DNA of 64,000 bases from M3007 sp041741155 (GTDB taxonomy: Bacteria; Bacteroidota; Bacteroidia; Chitinophagales; Saprospiraceae): NCBI GenBank assembly GCA_041741155.1, contig JBGSKO010000154.1, positions 1 to 64,000 on the forward strand, given 5' to 3'. The translations under genes were made by a program, and so were the position numbers. Position 1 is the first letter of the stretch. Every line of letters starts with the position of its first letter. The notes beneath the pieces are model-generated. The model was not told where the DNA came from. It saw only the letters and a list, made by a program, of their open reading frames with translations, and searched no databases. Shown here in pieces: positions 32,806 to 41,478 of the stretch.

Positions 32806-33009
32806 GGGTTGCTGGTTAGAAGGTTGGAGGGTTGCTGGTTAGAAGGTTTCTGGTTAGAAAGATTAGTTCATCACTACAACCAGCAACTTTCTAACCAGAA
32901 ACCCTCCAACCAGAAACTCTCCAACCAGAAACCTTCTAACCCTCCAACCAGAAACCTTCCAACCCTCCAACCAGAAACCTTCCGACCCTCCAACCATCCA
33001 ACCTTTCCA
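32806..33009. repeat. AACCAGAAACCTTCT-family repeat array B
   Basis: Inverted halves: left arms (GGTTAGAAGG, GGTTTCTGGTTAG) at 32815-32860, then a spacer with AGTTCATCACTACAACCAGC, then about nine right-hand units (CTAACCAGAAACC, CTCCAACCAGAAAC). The array lies between tRNA-Leu and the tig start and is read through in an open frame (SNQKPSNQKL), but the protein start is 33022. Confidence 0.8.
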
Positions 33010-33021
33010 ATCCGCACTTTC

Positions 33022-34437
33022 ATGCCCAGCGTTCAACGAAAAGATATCGACAACACCTCTGCCCTGGTCACAGTCACCATTGCCAAGGATGAAATTTTGC
33101 CCAAAATAAATGCCGAACTTAAGCGTATTCGCAATAAGGCAGTAATCAAAGGCTTCCGTCAGGGTCAGGCGCCAATTGATTTCATTAAGCGGATGTATGG
33201 ATCATCTGTTTTCGGTGAAATGCTGGGTGATATGCTCTCCGAGGAACTGACCAGTTACCTGCGCGAAAGCAAACTTGACGTGTTGGGCCAACCGCTTCCT
33301 ACCGAAAACCAGAAGCGGTACTCGTTCAAATTAGATCAAATGGAAGACGAGTACGCCGTGGAATATGAAGTCGGTTTCGTACCGGAGTTCGAACTTCAAG
33401 GTGTAAGCAAGGATCAAACATACGAGCGCCTGACCGTTTCTGATCTGGATGACCTCGCAGAGAAAGATCTGGAGTACGCCCGTAAACGAATGGGCAAACG
33501 CTCCAACCCGGAGCAAGACATCATCGAAACGGATATGCTGAAAATAGCCGCTCGGGAACTCGACGGCGACCAGTCCAAAACAGACGGCTGGGAAACCACC
33601 GTCACGTTTTTGGTGAATTCCATCCCCGATGAAGCGCTGAAAAACGAATTTTTGTCCAAGAAAAAAGGGGACATCGTGCGGTTCAACGCCCGTCTGCTGG
33701 AATCGGGCCACGACGAAAAGAAATTCCGGAAGTTCATCCTGAACATCCCGGATACAGACGATCGCCTGGTTGGCGACTGGTTCGAAGGCCCCATCGAAGA
33801 AGTTTCGCGTCTGGAGGCTGCCGACCTTGACGCAGAATTTTTCAACAGCTATTTTGGCGGCGGCGTATCCTCCAAAGAGGAAGCGATGGAGCAGTTGAAA
33901 CACCGAATTCAGAGTTTTTACGACTTGCGCTCCAACGCACTACTCATGCGCGAATTCCAGAAACGCCTGCTGGAATTGAACCGATTCGATCTGCCGGACA
34001 CATTTCTCAAGCGCTGGCTCGGGTACAACAACGAATCGTTGCAGCCCGAACAGATTGAGCAAGAATACCCGGCCTTTTCCGACAACCTGCGCTGGTCGCT
34101 GCTGCGCGACCGCCTGAAACGCCAGTTCGACATTTTCGTTTCCGAAGATGATCTGAAGGCGGAATATACTTCCCGGGTGCGCAACTACTTCCAGGCGGAA
34201 CTGCCCGACAACATCATCCAGAGCAGCGTTGATCGCCTGATGCAGGATGAAAAAGAAGTGGTGGAAACCCGTGGCCAGCTGGAAACAGACAAAATTTTTG
34301 AAGCCATCCGGGCCGAAATAACGACCACGGATCGGGTCATCCCTTCCGATGAATTCCACCAAATTCTGGATGAGGTGACCAATAAAGCCAAGCAGGAACA
34401 GGAAGCTGATGGCTCCCTCCGCGAAACAATTGAATAA
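33022..34437 (+). CDS. tig: trigger factor (peptidyl-prolyl isomerase chaperone)
   Basis: ATG 33022 (MPSVQRKDIDNTSALVTV) is the true start; the frame upstream is repeat DNA. The 471-aa protein has the N-terminal ribosome-binding domain (AKDEILPKINAELKRIRNKA, with the GFRQGQAP motif near 52), a divergent middle domain with no clear FKBP active site, and a long helical C-terminal chaperone domain (YTSRVRNYFQAELPDNIIQS). It binds nascent chains at the ribosome exit. It heads the tig-clpP-clpX cluster, which is well known in bacteria. Confidence 0.85.
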   Translation: MPSVQRKDIDNTSALVTVTIAKDEILPKINAELKRIRNKAVIKGFRQGQAPIDFIKRMYGSSVFGEMLGDMLSEELTSYLRESKLDVLGQPLPTENQKRYSFKLDQMEDEYAVEYEVGFVPEFELQGVSKDQTYERLTVSDLDDLAEKDLEYARKRMGKRSNPEQDIIETDMLKIAARELDGDQSKTDGWETTVTFLVNSIPDEALKNEFLSKKKGDIVRFNARLLESGHDEKKFRKFILNIPDTDDRLVGDWFEGPIEEVSRLEAADLDAEFFNSYFGGGVSSKEEAMEQLKHRIQSFYDLRSNALLMREFQKRLLELNRFDLPDTFLKRWLGYNNESLQPEQIEQEYPAFSDNLRWSLLRDRLKRQFDIFVSEDDLKAEYTSRVRNYFQAELPDNIIQSSVDRLMQDEKEVVETRGQLETDKIFEAIRAEITTTDRVIPSDEFHQILDEVTNKAKQEQEADGSLRETIE

Positions 34438-34494
34438 CGGCTGATAACCATTCACCCGATTTGTTGTTATCATATCCGCAAAAAATACAGCACT

Positions 34495-35205
34495 ATGTTC
34501 AACAAAAACGAGTTCCAGAAGTACGCTACCAAGCACCTCGGCATGAGTAGCATGCACCTCGACAAGTACATTAATTCCACTACCCCGGTGTCGGTGCCCG
34601 ACATCCGCGCTTTCACGCCGGCTGTCATCGAAGAGCGGCAAATGAATGTGGTCGCCATGGACGTGTTCAGCCGCCTGATGATGGACCGCATCATTTTCAT
34701 GGGTGTGCCGGTAAACGACTATGTCGCCAACGTCATTCAAGCCCAATTGCTCTTCCTGGAGTCCAGCGACCCGAAGCGCGATATCCAATTGTTTATCAAC
34801 AGCCCCGGCGGGTCGGTCATTGACGGGCTGGGCATCTACGACACCATGCAGTATGTGGCTCCCGATGTGGCTACGATCTGTACCGGTCTGGCAGCTTCGA
34901 TGGGCGCCGTGTTGCTTGCCGCCGGCACCAAAGGCAAACGTAGTTGCCTCTTCCATAGCCACGTCATGATTCACCAGCCCATGGGCGGTGCACAAGGCCA
35001 AGTGTCGGACATCGAAATCTCGTACAAACTCATCAAAAAGATGCAGAAATCCCTGTACGAAGTACTCGCACACCACACCGGCCAACCTTATGAAAAAATT
35101 GAAGTGGACTGCGACCGCGACAACTGGATGGGCGGCGAAGATGCCAAAGCATACGGCTTAGTGGACGAAGTGCTTGATCGGAACAACCCGAAAAAAAAGG
35201 TTTAA
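34495..35205 (+). CDS. clpP: ATP-dependent Clp protease proteolytic subunit
   Basis: The 236-aa protein is a ClpP serine peptidase with the catalytic Ser in GLAASMGAVLLAAG, the His in SHVMIHQPMGG and the Asp in the YEKIEVDCDRDNWMGG region. The motif INSPGGSVIDGLGIYDTM and the LFLESSDPKRDIQLF loop are also standard. It assembles tetradecameric rings that work with ClpX, whose gene follows. An N-terminal extension of about 30 residues (YATKHLGMSSMHLDKYIN) is seen in Bacteroidota members. Confidence 0.96.
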   Translation: MFNKNEFQKYATKHLGMSSMHLDKYINSTTPVSVPDIRAFTPAVIEERQMNVVAMDVFSRLMMDRIIFMGVPVNDYVANVIQAQLLFLESSDPKRDIQLFINSPGGSVIDGLGIYDTMQYVAPDVATICTGLAASMGAVLLAAGTKGKRSCLFHSHVMIHQPMGGAQGQVSDIEISYKLIKKMQKSLYEVLAHHTGQPYEKIEVDCDRDNWMGGEDAKAYGLVDEVLDRNNPKKKV

Positions 35206-35211
35206 AATTAT

Positions 35212-35310
35212 AAGGTTTCTGGTTAGAAAGATGAGTTCGTCATTGTAACTAGCAACCTTCTAACCTTCCAACCAGAAACCTTCCAACCTTCTAACCCTCC
35301 AACCAGAAAC
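35212..35310. repeat. AACCAGAAACCTTCT-family repeat array C
   Basis: Between clpP and clpX. It begins with a 45-bp block (35212-35256) nearly identical to one in array B (32842-32886), including the AGTTCGTCATTGTAACTAGC spacer, then right-hand units CTTCTAACC and TCCAACCAGAAACC lead directly to the clpX start codon. Confidence 0.8.
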
Positions 35311-35318
35311 CATATTTA

Positions 35319-36602
35319 ATGCAAAAACGCGGTAAAGTGAATCCAAACCACTGCTCCTTTTGCGGGCGTAGCAAAGACGACGTGATGATCCTGATTTCCG
35401 GCATGGAAGCGCAGATTTGCGAAGCCTGCGTGGAAAAAGCGGAAGAGATTGTTCAGCAAGAACTCAACCGACAGGAAGGAGAAGGGAAAGGAAAACCTAA
35501 AAACTCGAAGTTCAACGGCCCTGTACACCTGATTCCTCCCCGCGACATCAAAACATTTCTGGACGAGTACATTATCGGTCAGGACGAGGCCAAAAAAGTA
35601 CTTGCAGTGGCAGTATATAACCACTACAAGCGCCTGCAAGAACTGGCTACACCCACACCCGGGCACGACGACGTAGAGATTGAAAAATCCAACTTATTGT
35701 TCGTAGGCCAAACCGGCACCGGGAAAACCCTGCTCGCCAAAACCATCGCCAAACTGCTTAACGTCCCCTTTGCCATTGTGGATGCCACCGTTTTCACGGA
35801 AGCAGGCTATGTGGGTGAAGACGTCGAGAGCATCCTCGCTCGCCTGCTTCAGGTATGTGATTATGATGTTTCCGCCGCCGAACGCGGCATTGTTTATATT
35901 GACGAAATTGACAAAATCGCCCGCAAACAAGATAACCCCTCCATCACGCGCGACGTATCAGGAGAGGGCGTTCAGCAGGCTATGCTGAAAATGCTGGAAG
36001 GCGCCGAAGTACTCGTGCCGCCACAGGGCGGGCGCAAACACCCCGAGCAAAAACTCGTCAAGGTCAATACCCAAAACATCCTCTTCATCTGTGGCGGTGC
36101 ATTCGATGGCATTGACAAGGTCATCGCCCGGCGGGTGAATACCCAGGTGATCGGGTATTCCAACAAACAAAAGGATATGGAGATTGACCGCGACAACCTC
36201 CTCCAGTACGTCACCAGCCAGGATGTTAAACACTACGGCCTCATTCCCGAGCTTGTAGGCCGTATGCCCGTGGTTGTCCACCTTGATCCGCTCGATCTGG
36301 AAGCCCTGCGACTCATCCTCACCAAACCGCGCAATGCTATCCTGCGGCAGTATAAAAAACTGTTTTCCCTGGAAGGCATCGAACTGGACATCCAACCCGA
36401 TGCCATTGACTTCATCGCAGAAAAAGCCCTCGAGTACCAACTCGGCGCTCGCGGCCTGCGCTCTCTGTGCGAAGCCATTCTCACCGATGCCATGTTTGAT
36501 ATGCCCATGGAACAAGCCTCCATCAAAAAACTGTCGGTGGACCGGGCGTATGCAGCCGAAAAACTGGAACGGTCCCGGGTGGGGCGGTTGAAGGCGGCAT
36601 AA
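35319..36602 (+). CDS. clpX: ATP-dependent Clp protease ATP-binding subunit
   Basis: The 427-aa protein has the N-terminal zinc-binding domain (CSFCGRSKDDVMILISG, then ICEACVEKA; about 12-40), Walker A GQTGTGKTLLA, Walker B IVYIDEIDKIARK, the pore loop near GYVGEDVESI, sensor 2 and the GARGLRSLCEAIL C-terminal part. It unfolds tagged proteins and feeds them to ClpP. It follows clpP with a repeat array between them, and a strong hairpin terminator ends the cluster. Confidence 0.96.
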   Translation: MQKRGKVNPNHCSFCGRSKDDVMILISGMEAQICEACVEKAEEIVQQELNRQEGEGKGKPKNSKFNGPVHLIPPRDIKTFLDEYIIGQDEAKKVLAVAVYNHYKRLQELATPTPGHDDVEIEKSNLLFVGQTGTGKTLLAKTIAKLLNVPFAIVDATVFTEAGYVGEDVESILARLLQVCDYDVSAAERGIVYIDEIDKIARKQDNPSITRDVSGEGVQQAMLKMLEGAEVLVPPQGGRKHPEQKLVKVNTQNILFICGGAFDGIDKVIARRVNTQVIGYSNKQKDMEIDRDNLLQYVTSQDVKHYGLIPELVGRMPVVVHLDPLDLEALRLILTKPRNAILRQYKKLFSLEGIELDIQPDAIDFIAEKALEYQLGARGLRSLCEAILTDAMFDMPMEQASIKKLSVDRAYAAEKLERSRVGRLKAA

Positions 36603-36634
36603 CAATTAAAATTTACCGGCAGCTGATCACTGGT

Positions 36635-36676
36635 ATACAGGAGCCCTCCCCGACCCGTCGGAGAGGGCTCCTGTAT
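36635..36676 (+). terminator. strong hairpin terminator after clpX
   Basis: A 14-bp perfect stem (36635-36648 with 36663-36676, ATACAGGAGCCCTC) plus an inner 5-bp stem (CCGAC/GTCGG), followed by ATTTTATG. It lies 33 bp after the clpX stop and should end transcription of tig-clpP-clpX. Confidence 0.8.
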
Positions 36677-36801
36677 ATTTTATGCCAATACGTTGGCTGG
36701 TGTTTCAAAATCTGGCTCGCGCAATAGCAGCTTTATCCCGTTTTGTTCGTAAACAAACTGTACATTTGGATACTCCTATCTGTACAAAAAATTTCAGTAA
36801 T

Positions 36802-38997
36802 ATGAAAAAAACGTCACGAGCCACCCTGATCATAACAATTTTAGCCCTTAGTATTACTTCTCGTGGTTATGCACAATGTACACCTGCTGAATCTTGCGGT
36901 CAGATATCCTGCCTGTTCGGTCCGACTATCCTGAATAACACAATTTGGAGTACTTCCGGTTATGTCGCGAGCGAAGGTATCCTCTTCTGTAGTAGCGCGC
37001 AGAATGACCTTTGGTTTCCAGTTCTGTCGGACTCCAGCGGTAAAATAAAACTAACCCTGTTCCCTTCGAATTGTGAAAGCGCGAACGGGCTTCAAATGGC
37101 GATTTATGAAAGCTGTAGCACATTTCCTATCGCATGTCATGGCGGTCAACAGAACGGCGGAAGCATCAGTATCAGTCTGACGGCTAATGTCACACCGGGA
37201 AAGGTATATTATCTGATGGTAGATGGCTATGTTGGGGATATTTGTGATTTTACCGTACAAGTGACCGGCATACTTGACGTAAGCAACATTAGTTTTGTTA
37301 CTGGAGCTGTTTTTGCCGACCTCAATTTTGATTGTATCGTAGACAGCTCGGATGTACCTGTACCGGAGGTACCAATAGTTGCCTCCGGACTGTTCAATGC
37401 GGTTACCCCGGCAGATTCTCTCGGGCGGTTCGAGTTTGTTTATCCAGCTTTTAGCGCTCTGGGATTCAACTTGACCCTGGATGTTTGGGATAATGACTTG
37501 TGGGAACTCTGCACGGATACCTTCCACATAAACCCTTCCGGTGGCCCAGACACCAGCCATGTAACGTTTTTGCTCCAGCCACAGGACGATTGCACGGATA
37601 TGCGCGTGGACTTGAGTTTGCCGCCTTTTTTTCGCCCGTGCCAATACATTACAATTCCCGTCAAATACGCCAACCAAGGCACTATAACGGCCGAAAATGT
37701 GGTGCTGGATATTGCCTTCTCGCCGCTGGGCATGAACATAACCAATGCAACGATGCCGTTCGATAGTCTGGGCGACACCTTGCGATTTTTCCTGGGCAAT
37801 GTTCCCCCGTTTGGTGTAGGTTATTTTAAAATTTTCGCCCAAATACTTTGTGAAGGCAGTGTGGGAGGGCGTACTTTTTGTTTTTCAGCACATATTTTCC
37901 CCGATACCGCTTGCGCTCCGAACGTCAACTGGTCAGGCGCACATGTGGCTTTAGCTGCAGCTTGCGATGCCGATACGGTGGTGTATTTTACACTTCAAAA
38001 TACGGGTACAGGCCCGATGTCAAGCGCACGCCAATACACGTTGATCAAAAATGCGGCAATAGTGGGCAGCGGAATGTTCCAACTGGATGCAGGGCAGGAT
38101 ACGACGTTCGTGTTTGCGGCCGACGGTGCTACCTGGAGAATGGAAGCCGAACAAGAACCCGGACATCCGGGAATGTCGAGTCCGTCCGTCTCCATTGAAG
38201 GCTGTGGCGGTTTGTCTCCTGGGTTTATTAATGCGTTTCCGCAGGATGATGCCGACTTGTTCCGCGACATAGAATGCCGGGAAGTACTGGCTGCTTATGA
38301 TCCGAACATCAAGGTTGCTTCACCAGTCGGGGCAGGCAGCAACCACATCATTCAAGCAAATATTCCCCTGGAATACACCATTCACTTCCAAAATACAGGT
38401 ACCGACACGGCTTTCTTTGTACGCCTGGTTGATATACTGCCAATTACACTTGATCCAAGCACGTTCCGGCCCGGCGCCAGTTCGCATCCCTGTACCTGGC
38501 GTTTGCTGGGGTTCGACACCCTGGAAGTTGTCTTCGATCCGATTGTGCTGCCGGATAGCAACAAAAACGAACCCGCCTCGCATGGGTGGTTTGAGTTTCG
38601 GATTGCCCAGCGCCCCAACCTGCCTACGGGCACTATACTGCGCAATACAGCAGCTATTTACTTCGACTACAATGCTCCGATCATCACAGAACCTTCGATA
38701 CACACAATCGGAGAACTGACCGTGCAGGTCGACGATTTGCCTGCCAACCCCGAGCCGGGTTGGCGTCTGTTTGGCAACCCGCTGTACGACCGTTGTCATT
38801 TTGTCACCAGCAAATCGGAACAAACCGGTCCTTGCCGATTTGAACTGTACGACCTGCAAGGGCAACTACTGCGTTCCGAAACCTTTTCTGGAAATCAATT
38901 CACATTTCATCGGCAAGGACAACCAGCGGGCGTGTACGCGTTCCGGCTCATACCCGCCCGAGGGGCCGTTTTTGCAGGAAAACTTGTAATACCGTAG
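36802..38997 (+). CDS. type IX secretion cargo protein, large surface protein
   Basis: ATG 36802 (MKKTSRATLIITILALS) gives a clear signal peptide ending near GYAQ; the longer frame from 36682 lies over its promoter region. The 731-aa protein has an N-terminal CUB/jelly-roll-like part, Cys pairs, an SdrD/DUF11-like Ig region (LDVSNISFVTGAVFADLNFDC; IIQANIPLEYTIHFQNTGTD) and a C-terminal type A sorting domain beginning near PNPEPGWRLFGNPLYD and ending with GVYAFRLIPARG and KLVIP. It should cross the outer membrane by the Por/T9SS system. Ligand unknown. Confidence 0.85.
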   Translation: MKKTSRATLIITILALSITSRGYAQCTPAESCGQISCLFGPTILNNTIWSTSGYVASEGILFCSSAQNDLWFPVLSDSSGKIKLTLFPSNCESANGLQMAIYESCSTFPIACHGGQQNGGSISISLTANVTPGKVYYLMVDGYVGDICDFTVQVTGILDVSNISFVTGAVFADLNFDCIVDSSDVPVPEVPIVASGLFNAVTPADSLGRFEFVYPAFSALGFNLTLDVWDNDLWELCTDTFHINPSGGPDTSHVTFLLQPQDDCTDMRVDLSLPPFFRPCQYITIPVKYANQGTITAENVVLDIAFSPLGMNITNATMPFDSLGDTLRFFLGNVPPFGVGYFKIFAQILCEGSVGGRTFCFSAHIFPDTACAPNVNWSGAHVALAAACDADTVVYFTLQNTGTGPMSSARQYTLIKNAAIVGSGMFQLDAGQDTTFVFAADGATWRMEAEQEPGHPGMSSPSVSIEGCGGLSPGFINAFPQDDADLFRDIECREVLAAYDPNIKVASPVGAGSNHIIQANIPLEYTIHFQNTGTDTAFFVRLVDILPITLDPSTFRPGASSHPCTWRLLGFDTLEVVFDPIVLPDSNKNEPASHGWFEFRIAQRPNLPTGTILRNTAAIYFDYNAPIITEPSIHTIGELTVQVDDLPANPEPGWRLFGNPLYDRCHFVTSKSEQTGPCRFELYDLQGQLLRSETFSGNQFTFHRQGQPAGVYAFRLIPARGAVFAGKLVIP

Positions 38998-39074
38998 CGA
39001 TTAAAAAACACTGCGCCAATCGATGAAAAAAAAATGTCCGATGCTGAGCGACGCGACAGCCGTACCTTCGCAGC

Positions 39075-41066
39075 ATGAAAAATCAGAACATAAAAAAGAT
39101 AGCCAACACCATCCGCGGACTCGCCATTGACGGCGTGGAAGCCGCCAACTCCGGTCACCCCGGTATGCCACTGGGCATGGCCGACGTAGCCGCAGTCCTC
39201 TGGACGGAATTTCTCAAACACAACCCCTCCAACCCGCATTGGGCCGACCGCGACCGGTTCGTACTCTCCGCCGGACACGGCAGCATGCTCCTGTACAGCC
39301 TGTTGCACCTGTACGGCTACGATTTGCCGCTGGAAGAACTCAAAAACTTCCGCCAGTGGGGTAGCGAAACAGCCGGCCACCCCGAGTACGCACATACGCC
39401 CGGCGTGGAAACAACAACCGGACCACTGGGACAGGGTATTTCCAGCGCCGTAGGTATGGCCTGGGCCGAAAAACATCTCGCCGGCCGCTTCAACAAAGGC
39501 CCGTACAAAGTGGTGGACCACCACACGTATGTCATCGCCAGCGACGGCGACCTGCAAGAAGGGATTTCCCACGAGGCCTGCTCCTTCGCCGGGCACAACC
39601 GCCTGTCCAAACTCATCGTCCTGTACGATGACAATCAGATCAGTATTGATGGCGAAACGCACCTGTCGTTCAGCGAAAACGTGCTGAAGCGCTTCTCCGC
39701 CTACGGCTGGAACGCCCAGCGCATTGACGGGCACGACTACGATTCCATTCGCGCGGCCATTACGCTGGCCCAGGCATCCAACAAGCCCAGTATCATCGCT
39801 TGCCGCACGATAATAGGATTTGGCAGCCCCAACAAGGCCGGTTCCGAGGAGTCCCACGGGGCGCCACTCGGCAAAGAGGAAGCTATTTTGACCAAGAAAA
39901 AACTCGGACTGCCAACCGACAAATCGTTTTTTATTGGAGAAGATGTGTTGAAAATGACCCGAAAAGCCGGCGCTGATAGCGCCAAAGCCGAAAACAAATG
40001 GCAGGATCGGATCGAGAAATACAAGGCTGCGCGCCCGGAACTCGCCGCTACTTTTGATGCCTGCCTGCGTGGAAAGGTATCGGCAGAAGCACTGGACATC
40101 CCGGAGTTTCCTGCCGGCAAAATGGCTACACGCATTGCATCCGGCAAAGTGCTGGATTTGATTGCCGGTAAAATACCCGCATTGGTAGGTGGCTCGGCAG
40201 ACCTGACGCCTTCGAACAAAACATTTGCCAAAGGCCAAACCGCGTTCAGCGTAAAAAATCCGGCCGGGCAGTACGTCCACTATGGTGTGCGCGAGCACGG
40301 CATGGCCGCCATCATGAACGGCATGGCCTTGCACGGCGGCATCATTCCATACAGCGGCACGTTCTTCGTGTTCACCGACTACATGCGCCCGTCCATGCGC
40401 CTGGCGGCACTCATGGGAATCCGGGTTATTTACGTCCTCACGCACGACTCTATAGGCCTCGGCGAGGACGGCCCCACGCACCAGCCTATTGAGCATCTCG
40501 CTGCGCTGCGCGTCATGCCCAACCTCTCGCTCATCCGGCCCATGGATGCCAACGAAACCGCCGTGGCCTGGAAAATGGCCCTGACCCGCACCAATGGCCC
40601 GACCGGCTTGATCCTCACCCGCCAAAACCTGCCCAACTACGACCGACCGGCCCTCGGCATGAGCAGTGCCAATGAGGCTACAAAAGGCGGCTACGTACTG
40701 ATGGAAGATAAAAATTTCAAGGTGCTGCTCATCGCTACCGGCTCGGAAGTCGAAATCGCGGTGAACGCAAAAGCGTTGCTGAATCAAAAAGGTATCGGTG
40801 TACGGGTGGTGTCTATGCCCAGCACGGATGTATTTGACCGACAGCCAGCAGCATACCGGGAATCGGTGTTGCCGAACCATTGCCGGGCGCGCCTGGCAGT
40901 AGAAGCAGGGGCCAGCCTCGGTTGGTACAAATACGTCGGTTTGGAAGGCGCCGTGGTTGGTCTGGACCATTTCGGGGCTTCGGCGCCGTACGAGTTGCTG
41001 TATGAAAAATTTGGGTTGACGGCTGCGAATGTGGCCGAACAAGCAGCCGCTCTGGTGACAAAATGA
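39075..41066 (+). CDS. tkt: transketolase
   Basis: The 663-aa enzyme interconverts pentose-phosphate pathway sugars by TPP-dependent two-carbon transfer. The N-terminal half has GHPGMPLGMADVA, the TPP motif ASDGDLQEGISHEAC and the DDNQISIDGET block; the C-terminal pyrimidine domain has YGVREHGMAAIMNG and EDGPTHQPIEHLA; the regulatory domain follows. Length is normal. The ATG at 39075 is preceded by a TACCTTCG near-match to a -7 box. It is a single-gene unit. Confidence 0.95.
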   Translation: MKNQNIKKIANTIRGLAIDGVEAANSGHPGMPLGMADVAAVLWTEFLKHNPSNPHWADRDRFVLSAGHGSMLLYSLLHLYGYDLPLEELKNFRQWGSETAGHPEYAHTPGVETTTGPLGQGISSAVGMAWAEKHLAGRFNKGPYKVVDHHTYVIASDGDLQEGISHEACSFAGHNRLSKLIVLYDDNQISIDGETHLSFSENVLKRFSAYGWNAQRIDGHDYDSIRAAITLAQASNKPSIIACRTIIGFGSPNKAGSEESHGAPLGKEEAILTKKKLGLPTDKSFFIGEDVLKMTRKAGADSAKAENKWQDRIEKYKAARPELAATFDACLRGKVSAEALDIPEFPAGKMATRIASGKVLDLIAGKIPALVGGSADLTPSNKTFAKGQTAFSVKNPAGQYVHYGVREHGMAAIMNGMALHGGIIPYSGTFFVFTDYMRPSMRLAALMGIRVIYVLTHDSIGLGEDGPTHQPIEHLAALRVMPNLSLIRPMDANETAVAWKMALTRTNGPTGLILTRQNLPNYDRPALGMSSANEATKGGYVLMEDKNFKVLLIATGSEVEIAVNAKALLNQKGIGVRVVSMPSTDVFDRQPAAYRESVLPNHCRARLAVEAGASLGWYKYVGLEGAVVGLDHFGASAPYELLYEKFGLTAANVAEQAAALVTK

Positions 41067-41309
41067 TGCACTGCCGGCGCCTAAAGTTGATTTTTGTGTT
41101 CAGATTTCAGGAATTTCAAGATTTTTTGACGCCTTTTTTGGTACAAAAAATACCGCTGAACCCACATTATTCCAACAGATTCAATTTATAAAAATTATTG
41201 AAAATCATGCACTTAGGTTTTATTTGGTAAAAAAAAGTCAAAAAAAAGCACGCGAACAAAACGCGGGATATGTCCTTGTCCCGGCTGGTTACCACCCCCA
41301 TCTTTGTAC

Positions 41310-41440
41310 TGTCAATGCGAGGGAACAAGAGGCGGAACGAACAACGCGATGCAGCACTGACCACCAGATTCGATCTTTTCATGAGAATATCATAGGCGCA
41401 GGCCGCGGTGCAAACGAGCACTGCGGCCTGCGCTGATTTT
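41310..41440 (+). ncRNA. candidate small RNA with strong terminator
   Basis: The 412-bp gap between convergent tkt and recQ holds TTG (41276-41278)-N20-CATCTTTG (41299-41306), a near-consensus promoter, and a 16-bp hairpin (GCGCAGGCCGC/GCGGCCTGCGC at 41396-41406/41423-41433, extended by GTGC/GCAC) followed by TGATTTTATC. The roughly 130-nt transcript between has no convincing ORF and is more GC-rich than its flanks. I cannot match it to a known RNA family. The first half of the gap (41067-41275) is AT-rich and holds nothing I can support. Confidence 0.4.
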
Positions 41441-41478
41441 ATCAGGACCGTATTCGATCACACTTGCCTTGCCGCTTG

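Noticed and set aside
38998..39074. A transketolase promoter
   Set aside because: Only a near-match TACCTTCG and no -33 box; left out as a separate feature.
41167..41436. Short frames on both strands in the tkt-recQ gap
   Set aside because: They are low-complexity or cross the promoter and terminator of the candidate small RNA; no start context or motif.
41310..41440. tRNA or 4.5S/6S/tmRNA in the candidate small RNA
   Set aside because: A TTCGATC T-loop-like string occurs, but without pairing stems, and the conserved SRP loop (GGAAGGAAGCA type) is absent.
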